NCBI RefSeq assembly: GCF_000717595.1
Contig: NZ_JNZO01000012.1
Location: 186,001 to 250,000, forward strand
DNA from: Streptomyces flavochromogenes
GTDB lineage: Bacteria; Actinomycetota; Actinomycetes; Streptomycetales; Streptomycetaceae
Length of the DNA: 64,000 bases
Reading direction: 5' to 3'
Positions 20,719 to 31,725 of the stretch are shown here, in pieces. Each line of letters starts with the position of its first letter. The first letter of the stretch is position 1. Under the pieces are notes generated by a model. That model was not told the DNA's origin. It saw only the letters and a program-made list of their open reading frames with translations, and did no database searches. The position numbers were made by a program, and so were the translations under genes.

Positions 20719-20743
20719 CCGACCCACGCGGTCGGGCGTGTCG
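20719..20743 (-). promoter_or_regulatory. S10-operon leader motif shared with rpsL leader
   Basis: The string CCGACCCACGCGGTCGGG followed by a GTGTCG block lies about 77 nt upstream of rpsJ and recurs upstream of rpsL at 29443-29467. Its core CCGACC...GGTCGG can fold into a 6-bp stem with a 5-nt loop. A second small stem (GAAATCC/GGATTTC, 20759-20776) is also in this 460-bp gap. I see no gene in 20643-21102; it should contain the S10 promoter. Confidence 0.55.
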
Positions 20744-21102
20744 CACTCCCTCTACGCAGAAATCCCTGAGGATTTCCCAACCAAGGGGGCACGGTCGCCA
20801 TGACCGCAGGCCGGGGGCAAAACACCCACCGGGCGCCTGGTCGGCACCCCGCTGACGCTTCCCAGAAGATTCCCGTACGTCCGCTCCTGAGAAGGAGCGA
20901 CGAGTACTGTGGGACTCGCTTCCGGTCCTCCCGACGGGAGGCGCGCAGCATCGGCACTCAACCGAGCAACCCCGACAGTCTGCCATACGGGGCCATCCGG
21001 CCGCCAATCGGGAGCGAAGACTGTACCCCACGTCACGTACGGCCATGCGCCGGGGCGCGTGCGCGGGTGACGGCCGCCCCCCTCCGCCTCGCCCCGAGCA
21101 CC

Positions 21103-22344
21103 TCACCCCAAGCGTCGTGCGCGCTCGGTGAGATGACGGCGTTCCGGGGCACTGGTCGTACGCCGTGCCGCCTCCCGGTAGGCCTCCGCCGCGGTCTCCT
21201 TCTCACCGAGGATTTCGAGCAGATGGGCCCGGGTGGCGAGCAGCCGGTGGTGCCGGGCGAGCCGCTTGTCCCGCGCGAGTTCGTCCAGGAGCGCGAGCCC
21301 GGCCGCGGGGCCCTCGACCATGGCGACGGCCACCGTGCGGTTGAGGGTGACCATCGGATTCGGCCCGGTCCGCTCCAGGAGCTCGTAGAGCGCGAGGATC
21401 TGCGGCCAGTCGGTGTCCCCGGCGGCCTTGGCCTCGTCGTGCACGGCCGCGATCGCCGCCTGCAGTTGGTACGGGCCGACCTGCCCCCGGGGCAGGGTGC
21501 GGCTGATCAGCTCGACGCCCTCCGCGATGAGCCGGCCGTCCCACCTCCCCCGGTCCTGCTCCGCGAGCGGCACCAGCTCGCCGTGCGGGCCCGTGCGGGC
21601 CGGCCTGCGGGCGTCCGTGAGCAGCATCAGGGCGAGCAGCCCCGAGGTCTCGGTGTCGTCGGGCAGCAGCCGGTGCAGCAGCCGCGCGAGCCGGATCGCC
21701 TCCGTGGACAGCTCGGGCGCGGTCAGCTCCTCGCCGGCGCTCGCCGTGTACCCCTCGTTGAAGATCAGGTAGAGCACGTGCCGGACCTCGGCGAGCCGGG
21801 CCGTACGCTCCTCCCCCGGCGGGAGCGCGAGCGAGCCGCCCGCCGCCCTGATCGTCTGCTTGGCCCGGCTGATGCGCTGCGCCATCGTCGACTCGGGAAC
21901 CAGGAACGCGGCGGCGATCTGCGCGGTGGTGAGGCCCCCGACGGCGCGCAGGGTGAGCGCGATCCGGCTGGGCGGGGACAGCTCCGGGTGACAGCAGAGG
22001 AAGAGCAGGGAGAGCGAGTCGTCGCGGTCGCTGCCGGGAGCATCGTCCGCGGCCCGGGCGAGGAGCTCGGAGTCCGGGGTGGCCAGCGCCACGGCGTCCT
22101 CGCGGCGCCTGCGGGCGGCCTCGCTGCGCACCAGGTCGACGAACCGGCGGGTGGCGACGGTGACAAGCCAGCCGCGCGGGTTGTCGGGGACGCCGTCCGC
22201 GGGCCACTGCCGGGCGGCGGCGATCAGCGCCTCCTGGACGGCGTCCTCGCAGAGGTCGAAGGTGCCGTACCGGCGGACGAGCGCGCCGAGGACCTGCGGC
22301 GCGTACGTCCGCAGCAGGCCCTCGACCTCGGCGGAGCCGCTCAC
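21103..22344 (-). CDS. ECF sigma factor, ECF42-like with C-terminal extension
   Basis: An extracytoplasmic-function sigma factor of about 413 residues, twice the usual ECF size. Residues ~1-80 carry sigma-2 (RRYGTFDLCEDAVQEALIAAARQW, NPRGWLVTVATRRFVDLVR). Sigma-4 follows (LTLRAVGGLTTAQIAAAFLVPESTMAQRISRAKQTI). The long remainder is the helical, TPR-like extension of the ECF42 group, which lacks a classic anti-sigma factor. Its GTG overlaps the stop of the DGPF gene (GTGA), so the two are co-translated. That ECF42 + DGPF pairing is the family's known genomic signature. Target genes are unknown; by analogy it may act in stress or antibiotic response. Confidence 0.9.
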   Translation of the reverse strand: MSGSAEVEGLLRTYAPQVLGALVRRYGTFDLCEDAVQEALIAAARQWPADGVPDNPRGWLVTVATRRFVDLVRSEAARRRREDAVALATPDSELLARAADDAPGSDRDDSLSLLFLCCHPELSPPSRIALTLRAVGGLTTAQIAAAFLVPESTMAQRISRAKQTIRAAGGSLALPPGEERTARLAEVRHVLYLIFNEGYTASAGEELTAPELSTEAIRLARLLHRLLPDDTETSGLLALMLLTDARRPARTGPHGELVPLAEQDRGRWDGRLIAEGVELISRTLPRGQVGPYQLQAAIAAVHDEAKAAGDTDWPQILALYELLERTGPNPMVTLNRTVAVAMVEGPAAGLALLDELARDKRLARHHRLLATRAHLLEILGEKETAAEAYREAARRTTSAPERRHLTERARRLG

Positions 22345-22703
22345 ACGTCCGCCGCGGACTCGTGCAGGACCGGCCACAGCTCGACGGGGTCGGTGTCCGC
22401 GAAGGGCATGTCCGCGGCGATCTCCTGGGCCCGCTCCTGGCTGTCGCAGTCGAGCAGGTAGAAGCTGGCGAGGTACTCCTTGGTCTCCAGGTACGGGCCG
22501 TCGGTGACCGCGGGGGTGCCGCCCTCGCGCCGTACGAGCCGGGCGGCGGCCGCGTCGGCGAGTCCGTACGCGCCGATCAGCTCGCCGCTCTCGCGGTACT
22601 TCTTGTTGAAGGCCTCCTGGCGGGCGATCGCCTCGGGCCAGGCCTCGGTGGGGAAGGCGTCCCACTTGGCCTGGTTGCCGTAGATCATCGCGACGTACTT
22701 CAT
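22341..22703 (-). CDS. YCII-related DGPF-domain protein
   Basis: A 120-residue protein of the YCII/DGPF family, with the eponymous motif in TDGPYLETKEYLASFYLLD and a KYVAMIYGNQAKWDAFP N-terminus. DGPF proteins are encoded next to ECF42 sigma factors and are thought to be linked to their signalling, although their biochemical role is unknown. The ATG at 22701-22703 has GAGGAC upstream. Overlaps the sigma gene by four bases. Confidence 0.9.
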   Translation of the reverse strand: MKYVAMIYGNQAKWDAFPTEAWPEAIARQEAFNKKYRESGELIGAYGLADAAAARLVRREGGTPAVTDGPYLETKEYLASFYLLDCDSQERAQEIAADMPFADTDPVELWPVLHESAADV

Positions 22704-22792
22704 GGTGGGTGTCCTCCCCGTTTCGCGCGCCCCTGTGGCGTGCTGTCACCCCTTGGTCGGAGTCGGCGGCCGGTCCTCGACATGATCGGCGG

Positions 22793-22808
22793 AGATCTTC
22801 GAAGATCT
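22793..22808. promoter_or_regulatory. Perfect 16-bp palindrome between divergent genes
   Basis: AGATCTTCGAAGATCT is a perfect palindrome followed by six Ts on the plus strand. It lies midway between the DGPF-sigma operon and the divergent deacetylase gene. It could be a dimeric regulator site or part of a promoter; a terminator is less likely as no gene ends here. Confidence 0.5.
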
Positions 22809-22917
22809 TTTTTCGGTGGCCGCATCCTGCCAGGCGGGGATCGATTCCGCACACAACCACGAGCATCGAACATCCGTCTTACCGGGGACCGCACTACCCA
22901 GGGGACGGACCGCGTAC

Positions 22918-24897
22918 GTGACCACAGCACCCCGCCGGCGGGCGGTTCTCGCCGCCGCCCTCGCCGTCACCTCGGCCGTCGCCGGGTGTTCCGTGCCGGA
23001 ACCCCGCAGGACCGCGCCGACCGTCGACCCCGCGCCCGGCAAGCCGATCGCCTCCGCGCGGACCCGGCGGGCGCTGCTCCTGCAGGTCGCCGCGCACCCC
23101 GACGACGACCTGTACTTCATGAACCCCGACACCCAGCGCCTGCTCGACGCCGGGGTCCCGCTCGTCTCCGTGTACGTGACCGCCGGCGAGCACACCGGCC
23201 GGAACCGGATCAAGGGGATGCCCGAGACTCCCCCGGACCGCGCCGCCTACTCCTCGGCGCGCCACCAGGGCCTGCGCCAGTCGTACGCGGCGACGCTCGG
23301 CCTGCCGATGTTCACGCCCTGGCAGCGCGAGGTGCTCACGCTCCCGGGCGGCCGGCGGGCGGAGATCGACACCCTCGTCCACGGCCGGAACCGGATCGAG
23401 CTGGTCTTCCTCAACCTGCCGATGCACACGAACCGGCGCTACATGGCCCTGCCGGCCCTCTGGCACGACCGCGCCCTGGAGCTGCGGACCCATCTGTCGA
23501 CCGGTTCGCCCGTCACCCGCTCGGACACCTACGACTACGACCAGCTGGTCGGCGTCCTCGTCGGACTGTTCGGCCGCTACCGGCCCACCGTCGTCCACAC
23601 CCTGGACCCGGACCCGGACATCCAGCTCAGCGACGAGGCCACCCGCAACCGGGACTCCGAGCAGCCCGGCTACTCGGACCACGGCGACCACACGGCGGTC
23701 GCGTCCTTCACCTGGGCCGCGCTGAGCCGCTGGGTCTCGGACGCGGTCCGGGACGGCGAACCCATACCGGCGTTCACGACGACCGCCTTCCGCGGCTACT
23801 ACAACCGGCACTGGCCGAAGAACCTCCCGCCCCAGGTGCTCCGGGCGAAGGCCGCCCGCCTCGTCCCGTACGGCGGCGACCCCTCCTGGGAGTGCGGCAA
23901 CCCCTCGGGCTGCGGCGACTACGGCGTCGGCGGCGAACGGCCGCTCACCAACCGCAAGGGCTGGGTCCGCTCCACCCACCACCGCTGGCCCACCGCGGGC
24001 CCGGCGCTCGCCGAGCAGCCGGACGGCCGCCTCTCCGCCTACGGGGTGCTCGGCCTCCGCGCGGTCCGCTGGCAGGAGACGGCACCCGGCGTCTGGGGCG
24101 AGCCCACGGACCTCGGCGGCGGCCCGCTCGCCCCCGCGCTCGGCTCGGCGGTGCTCGGCGACGGCCGGGCGCTGCTCTTCGGGGTGCGGTTCTCCGCGAT
24201 CGACGGACACGGCGGGCGGAACCGGCGCGAGCTGGTGCTCCTGGAGCAGCGCTCCCCCGGCGGCTCGTTCCTGGCCTGGCGCGGGCTCGGGAATCCGGAG
24301 CGTTCGGACGACCGGGGGCGCCGGGTCGGTGCGCCGGTGGCGGTCGCGGCGCCCGATGGCCGGGTCCATCTCTTCGTACGGAACGCGGACAAGAACGTCT
24401 CGACCCGGGTGCGGGCGGCGGACGGCTCCTGGGGGCCGTGGCGGACGCTCCCCGGGGCGGCAGAGGTCCAGGACGGACTCGCCGTGTCGCTCGACGCGGC
24501 GGGCCGGGTGCACCTCCACGCCGCGGGTCGGGAGTCCGTACGACACTGGGTGGACGGGGTCGAGCAGACGGAGCCGCTGCCGCTCTCCGGATCCACGGTG
24601 GCGTCGGCAGGCGGCGAGCTCTACTACCGGCGCCCGGCGACCGGGGAACTCCTCGGGCCCGGCGGCGACGCCGGTCTGGACGGGTACGGGGGTGTGGTCG
24701 CCGCGCGCTCCGCGGCGCTGGGGACCGTGCTCCTGGGCACGGATACGGACGGCCGGTTGCGGGTGCGGGCCGGGAACCGGGTGCGGACCCGCACGACGGG
24801 TGCGCAGGCGCTGTCGGCGGCGCTGCACCTGCGCGCGGACGGGGCGACCGTGGTGGGCCTCGGCGCGGACGGGCACCCGTGGAGCTGGCGGCCGTAG
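22918..24897 (+). CDS. PIG-L family deacetylase lipoprotein with C-terminal propeller-like domain
   Basis: A predicted secreted lipoprotein of 659 residues. Residues 1-24 form a signal peptide with arginines, a hydrophobic core and the lipobox VAGC (Cys 24). The PIG-L/LmbE deacetylase domain (~50-350) has the zinc motif AHPDDD (59-64) and a later YSDHGDHTAV with a catalytic-type His. This family removes N-acetyl groups from sugars, as MshB does in mycothiol synthesis. From ~residue 370 on there are repeated FGVRF, HLFVRN, WGPWRTL, LLGTDTDGRLRVRAGN units that look like a beta-propeller or lectin-like fold. The GTG start has GGGGACGG upstream. The substrate is unknown; a cell-wall or extracellular polysaccharide is plausible. 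Confidence 0.82.
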   Translation: MTTAPRRRAVLAAALAVTSAVAGCSVPEPRRTAPTVDPAPGKPIASARTRRALLLQVAAHPDDDLYFMNPDTQRLLDAGVPLVSVYVTAGEHTGRNRIKGMPETPPDRAAYSSARHQGLRQSYAATLGLPMFTPWQREVLTLPGGRRAEIDTLVHGRNRIELVFLNLPMHTNRRYMALPALWHDRALELRTHLSTGSPVTRSDTYDYDQLVGVLVGLFGRYRPTVVHTLDPDPDIQLSDEATRNRDSEQPGYSDHGDHTAVASFTWAALSRWVSDAVRDGEPIPAFTTTAFRGYYNRHWPKNLPPQVLRAKAARLVPYGGDPSWECGNPSGCGDYGVGGERPLTNRKGWVRSTHHRWPTAGPALAEQPDGRLSAYGVLGLRAVRWQETAPGVWGEPTDLGGGPLAPALGSAVLGDGRALLFGVRFSAIDGHGGRNRRELVLLEQRSPGGSFLAWRGLGNPERSDDRGRRVGAPVAVAAPDGRVHLFVRNADKNVSTRVRAADGSWGPWRTLPGAAEVQDGLAVSLDAAGRVHLHAAGRESVRHWVDGVEQTEPLPLSGSTVASAGGELYYRRPATGELLGPGGDAGLDGYGGVVAARSAALGTVLLGTDTDGRLRVRAGNRVRTRTTGAQALSAALHLRADGATVVGLGADGHPWSWRP

Positions 24898-24965
24898 GAG
24901 GCCGTGTCGGCCAGGCCGGACCGGCCTGACCGACAAGGGCGCCCCGTGCGCCCTCCGGACATGCG

Positions 24966-24999
24966 AGAAGGCCCCGCACCGAAAGGTGCGGGGCCTTCT
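24966..24999. terminator. Bidirectional terminator between tuf and the deacetylase gene
   Basis: AGAAGGCCCCGCACC and its exact complement flank a GAAA loop. It stands between the convergent 3' ends of the plus-strand deacetylase gene and minus-strand tuf, and can serve both. Confidence 0.9.
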
Positions 25000-25034
25000 G
25001 CTGCAGCTCGTGGAGCTACCAGGTCACTTCAGGA

Positions 25035-26228
<1,194 letters not shown>

Positions 26229-26378
26229 TGAATCCTCCTGCGGAGTGGTTCTGTACGCCTTGCTCATCGGCGCCAGGTGATCTTTGCTGGGATGCCATCC
26301 GCCGGGACCCGATCCCTCGGGTTTCGGGGGCTGAGCCCCGGCGACTGGTGTCAAGCCTAAAGCGTGAACTCGGAAGAG

Positions 26379-28508
<2,130 letters not shown>

Positions 28509-28547
28509 ATCGGCTCAGTCTTCTCTCGGTCTCGATGTGGGTTGCGA

Positions 28548-29018
28548 CTACCAGCGGTAGTGCGCGAAGGCCTTGTTGGACTCGGCCATCTTGTGCGTGT
28601 CCTCACGCTTCTTGACGGCCGCACCGAGGCCGTTCGAGGCGTCGAGGAGCTCGTTCATGAGGCGCTCGGTCATGGTCTTCTCGCGACGGGCGCGGGAGTA
28701 GCCGACGAGCCAGCGGAGGGCCAGCGTGGACGCGCGGCCCGGCTTGACCTCGATCGGCACCTGGTAGGTGGCGCCACCGACACGGCGGGACTTGACCTCG
28801 AGGGCCGGCTTCACGTTCTCGAGAGCGCGCTTCAGCGTGATGACGGGGTCCTGGCCGGTCTTCTCACGAAGACCCTCCATGGCGCCGTACACGATGCGCT
28901 CGGCGGTGGAACGCTTGCCGTCCAGCAGGATCTTGTTGATCAGCGAGGTGACAAGAGGAGAGCTGTAGACCGGGTCGATGATGACCGGGCGCTTCGGGGC
29001 GGGGCCCTTACGAGGCAT
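28548..29018 (-). CDS. rpsG: 30S ribosomal protein S7
   Basis: S7 organises the 30S head and in E. coli autoregulates the str operon. 156 residues: [44 protein letters not shown] and the [10 protein letters not shown] end. It begins two bases after rpsL. Confidence 0.98.
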   Translation of the reverse strand: MPRKGPAPKRPVIIDPVYSSPLVTSLINKILLDGKRSTAERIVYGAMEGLREKTGQDPVITLKRALENVKPALEVKSRRVGGATYQVPIEVKPGRASTLALRWLVGYSRARREKTMTERLMNELLDASNGLGAAVKKREDTHKMAESNKAFAHYRW

Positions 29019-29020
29019 TC

Positions 29021-29392
29021 TTACTTCTCCTTCTTGGCGCCGTAGCGGCTGCGAGCCTGCTTACGGTTCTTGACGCCCTGCGTGTCGAGGGAACCGCGGA
29101 TGATCTTGTAGCGAACACCCGGCAGGTCCTTCACACGGCCACCGCGCACGAGCACGATGGAGTGCTCCTGCAGGTTGTGACCCTCACCCGGGATGTAGGC
29201 CGTGACCTCGATGCCGCTGGTCAGACGCACACGCGCGACCTTACGGAGGGCCGAGTTCGGCTTCTTCGGGGTGGTCGTGAACACACGCGTGCAGACGCCG
29301 CGACGCTGAGGGGAACCCTCGAGTGCGGGCGTCTTGTTCTTCTCGACCTTGTCCTGCCGGCCCTTCCGGACCAGCTGCTGGATCGTAGGCAC
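29021..29392 (-). CDS. rpsL: 30S ribosomal protein S12
   Basis: S12 controls decoding accuracy; mutations here give streptomycin resistance. 123 residues: [40 protein letters not shown] and [12 protein letters not shown]. The lysines at the classical resistance positions ([18 protein letters not shown]) look wild type. The GTG at 29390-29392 has GGAGAAGTA upstream. First gene of the str operon. Confidence 0.98.
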   Translation of the reverse strand: MPTIQQLVRKGRQDKVEKNKTPALEGSPQRRGVCTRVFTTTPKKPNSALRKVARVRLTSGIEVTAYIPGEGHNLQEHSIVLVRGGRVKDLPGVRYKIIRGSLDTQGVKNRKQARSRYGAKKEK

Positions 29393-29442
29393 TACTTCTC
29401 CGGTTTCTGTGTGCCGTCGGTGAAACTAACCTGGAACATTCG

Positions 29443-29467
29443 CCGACCCACGCGGTCGGGTGTGTCG
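29443..29467 (-). promoter_or_regulatory. str-operon leader motif shared with S10 leader
   Basis: CCGACCCACGCGGTCGGG plus a GTGTCG block, about 51 nt upstream of rpsL, nearly identical to 20719-20743 ahead of rpsJ. The core can form a 6-bp hairpin in the leader RNA. Upstream, an AT-rich island (TATATGA, 29521-29527) may belong to the rpsL promoter. The rest of 29393-29731 holds hairpins and no gene. Confidence 0.55.
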
Positions 29468-29636
29468 AATCTCGCGGACCCCTCCACCAAGGTGGAAAAG
29501 GCGCGGATCACGGTGGCCGATATATGACTCGCCTTGCGGTTGAGGACACGCACGCGAGCCCAGGCACACCCCAGGCACAAGGCTTGAGCGTACCTACCGC
29601 ATGGACTCCGGTCAAAACAAATGCCCACGCGCACGT

Positions 29637-29706
29637 GGTCCCGGCCGGGGAAGGCCGGGACCAGGCAAGATCGCACCGGGCAGGGGCCGGTCCCGGGCGG
29701 GACCGG
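29637..29706 (-). terminator. Two hairpins downstream of the XRE regulator gene
   Basis: GGTCCCGGCC/GGCCGGGACC (29637-29662) and CCGGTCCC/GGGACCGG (29687-29706) follow the regulator's stop and separate the island from the str operon promoter. Confidence 0.6.
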
Positions 29707-29731
29707 GGTCGATCCCGGGCGGGGGCCGGGG

Positions 29732-30181
29732 TCAGTCCCGGGCCGTGCGGCGGGGTTCGGGGGTCTCTGTGGACCCCTCCGCCCCCGCGTCGGGCTCCAG
29801 GAACTGGTTCACGACCTTGACGAAGACGCCCATGCGGTCGTCGGGGACACCCAGCCAGCGCGCGAAGTCCTCCATCGACGGCTGCCAGTCGCTCGGAGGC
29901 AGCAGGTCCGCCGCCATCGGGAGCTCCTCCGGGCTCACACGGCCGGACCGGATCAGCATGTCGCGGACCGAGACCCCGAGCAGCGGGGCGATCCTGCGCA
30001 TGGTCTCCAGGTCGGGCATGCTCTGCCGCTGCAGCAGGCGCGTCACGGCGGCCCGGTGCACCCCGGCCTCGTCCGCGATCCGGGACTTGCCGCCGCCGCG
30101 CGGGCTGTCGATGTCGTAGCCGCGCTGTCGCATCAGCCCTTCGACCCAGCCTGCGAACTCATCCAGCCCACGAGTGGTCAT
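29732..30181 (-). CDS. XRE-type helix-turn-helix regulator of the tail island
   Basis: A 149-residue DNA-binding protein. Residues ~25-75 are a lambda-repressor-like HTH (SRIADEAGVHRAAVTRLLQRQSMPDLETMRRIAPLLGVSVRDML). The C-terminal half has no recognised effector or protease domain. The ATG at 30179-30181 has GAGGAG nine bases upstream. It is divergent from the wbl gene across a 210-bp gap with a clear inverted repeat, the arrangement of a phage-type repressor. I infer it controls the tail cluster, probably including itself. Confidence 0.85.
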   Translation of the reverse strand: MTTRGLDEFAGWVEGLMRQRGYDIDSPRGGGKSRIADEAGVHRAAVTRLLQRQSMPDLETMRRIAPLLGVSVRDMLIRSGRVSPEELPMAADLLPPSDWQPSMEDFARWLGVPDDRMGVFVKVVNQFLEPDAGAEGSTETPEPRRTARD

Positions 30182-30307
30182 GTACAGCTCCTCACTCCAC
30201 TCCTCCAGGCGCTCAACTCTAGCGTGCTTGCGCGCACAGAATTACTTGGTTTCGGGTACGCAACGTGTCGAATCGATGAAGGTCACTCCAGGGGTGCACC
30301 ACAAACT

Positions 30308-30329
30308 TGTTGCGCGCCCGCACGCAACA
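30308..30329. promoter_or_regulatory. Candidate operator: TGTTGCG-N8-CGCAACA
   Basis: A perfect 7-bp inverted repeat with an 8-bp spacer between the divergent regulator and wbl genes. A half-site ACGCAACGTGT lies at 30258-30268, and a related TTGCGCGCA string lies at 30228-30236. A close match lies at 32692-32708 ahead of the structural genes. Confidence 0.6.
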
Positions 30330-30391
30330 TGTAACTCTGGCTCGCCGCCGCACTCGTCGGCCCCCTGAGCCCCAACGGCCCCATCGGTCCC

Positions 30392-30715
30392 ATGGAGTTC
30401 GGGGAGCCCCGGACCGTGGAGAACCTCTTGTTCCAGCCCGACCCCACCCCTTGGCAGGCCGACGCCGCCTGCGCCGACCTCTCCCCGTCCGTCGTCTTCG
30501 CCCGCCGCGCCAAGGAGGCGGCCCCGGCGCTGCGCGCCTGCGCCGGCTGCCCCGTCCGCCGTGAGTGCGAGACGGCGGTGGCCCCCGCCGAGAGCTACTT
30601 CGACGGCGTCTGCGCGGGCCGCCTCTGGCGCAACGGGCGTCCGGCGGACGCGGCCCGCGTGGCGAAGGCGGTCGCCCTCACCCCGACGCTCACCCGGAGC
30701 GGCCGCCGTGGCTGA
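30392..30715 (+). CDS. WhiB-like (Wbl) iron-sulfur regulator
   Basis: A 107-residue actinobacterial Wbl protein. It has the four cluster-binding cysteines in the canonical spacing: Cys 27, then CAGC (50, 53) and Cys 59 (RREC), followed by a GVCAGRLWRNGR segment in place of the usual GVWGG turn. Wbl proteins bind a [4Fe-4S] cluster and act with sigma factors; phage-encoded ones exist. The ATG lacks a good ribosome site; a GTG at 30416-30418 with GGGGAG upstream is an alternative start. First gene of a three-gene overlapping operon in the tail island. Confidence 0.85.
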   Translation: MEFGEPRTVENLLFQPDPTPWQADAACADLSPSVVFARRAKEAAPALRACAGCPVRRECETAVAPAESYFDGVCAGRLWRNGRPADAARVAKAVALTPTLTRSGRRG

Positions 30716-31451
30716 CCGCACGCCCCCCACCCCGTCCGTCGACCTCGCGCTGCGCGACATCGCACTCTGGACCGCCTCCCTCGTCCGCCAGTTCCCCGAG
30801 CTCGCCGAAGAGCTCGCGCCCGGTCGCCGCGGCCCCGCCGGGAGCGCCCCGGCCCCCTCCCCCGCGGGCCGTGACGAGCAGATCCGCGAGGAGCGCCGCG
30901 AGGCGCTGCTCCTCCAGCAGCGGCACGGTCTCTCCGTCCCCGGCCACGGCGCCGCCCCGATCCGGCTGCACGTCTCCGACGCGATCCGCGACATCACCGA
31001 CGGGGTGGTGGAGCTGGAGGAGGCCGTGTGCGCCCGGCTCGCGCTGCCCCGGCCGCCCCGCGCCGGGGTGATCGACCGGCTCCGCCGGGTCGTGGGACTC
31101 CTGGACGCGATCGCCGCCGACCCCGACCTCGCCCGGCACGTACGGGACGAGATCCGCCGGATGGCCCGGCGCTGCGCCCGGACGCTCGGCGACGCGGAGA
31201 CGGTCGTACGGGTGTCGGGCCGCTGCCCCTGGTGCGACTCGGTGTCACTGCGGGCCTTCCCCGACCGGCGCGCAGTGCTCTGTGTGAACCCGGCCTGCGT
31301 GTGCACGGACGGGGCGTGCGGCTGCCAGGACGACCCCGCCTACCGGCACCTGTGGCCGGAGCGGGAGTGGGCGGAGCTCGCGGCCGCCTCCGGCTCCCGC
31401 ACCGAGGAGATCGAGGCGGCGATGGACGACCCGAAGGAGACCTCGTGCTGA
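30708..31451 (+). CDS. Zinc-ribbon protein of unknown function, tail island
   Basis: A 247-residue protein I cannot assign. Residues ~1-165 are helical (DAIRDITDGVVELEEAVCARLALP, DRLRRVVGLLDAIAADPDLARHVRDEIRR). A Cys-rich stretch near ~170-210 (CPWCDSV, then LCVNPACVC and CGCQ) looks like a zinc ribbon. Its GTG overlaps the wbl gene by 8 bp and its end overlaps the next HTH gene by 7 bp, so the three are co-expressed. Probably regulatory or nucleic-acid binding. Confidence 0.75.
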   Translation: MADRTPPTPSVDLALRDIALWTASLVRQFPELAEELAPGRRGPAGSAPAPSPAGRDEQIREERREALLLQQRHGLSVPGHGAAPIRLHVSDAIRDITDGVVELEEAVCARLALPRPPRAGVIDRLRRVVGLLDAIAADPDLARHVRDEIRRMARRCARTLGDAETVVRVSGRCPWCDSVSLRAFPDRRAVLCVNPACVCTDGACGCQDDPAYRHLWPEREWAELAAASGSRTEEIEAAMDDPKETSC

Positions 31452-31648
31452 GCTCGCCCGCCCTGCCGGCCCTGATCCCCGGACCGCTCGCCGCCGAGGA
31501 GGCCGGCGTCGCCCCCGCGACCATCCGCAAGTGGGTCCAGCTCGGTCACCTGCGGGCCGCCGGGAAGGCGGGCCGGGCGCAGCTCTTCCGCCTGGAGGAC
31601 GTGTTCGCCGCCGAGCGGGTGGCCCGCCGCCGTCCCCGTACCGCCTGA
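31445..31648 (+). CDS. Small MerR/excisionase-type HTH protein
   Basis: A 67-residue protein starting V-LSSPALPALIPGPLAAEEAGVAP with a winged-HTH pattern (AAEEAGVAPATIRKWVQLGHLRAAGKAGRAQLFRLEDVFAAE). Similar small proteins serve as phage excisionases or DNA-binding cofactors. No integrase is present, so a regulatory role is likelier here. Overlaps the zinc-ribbon gene. Confidence 0.75.
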   Translation: MLSSPALPALIPGPLAAEEAGVAPATIRKWVQLGHLRAAGKAGRAQLFRLEDVFAAERVARRRPRTA

Positions 31649-31661
31649 CTCCCCGTCGTAC

Positions 31662-31702
31662 GAGAAGCGCCCCCCGTCCGTGAAGGACGGGGGGCGCTTC
31701 TC
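31662..31702. terminator. Bidirectional terminator after the wbl operon
   Basis: An 18-bp perfect stem (GAGAAGCGCCCCCCGTCC and complement) with a GTGAA loop, between the convergent ends of the HTH gene and the ATP-grasp gene. Confidence 0.9.
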
Positions 31703-31725
31703 CGTGCCGCGCCTCGTGCCGGTCC

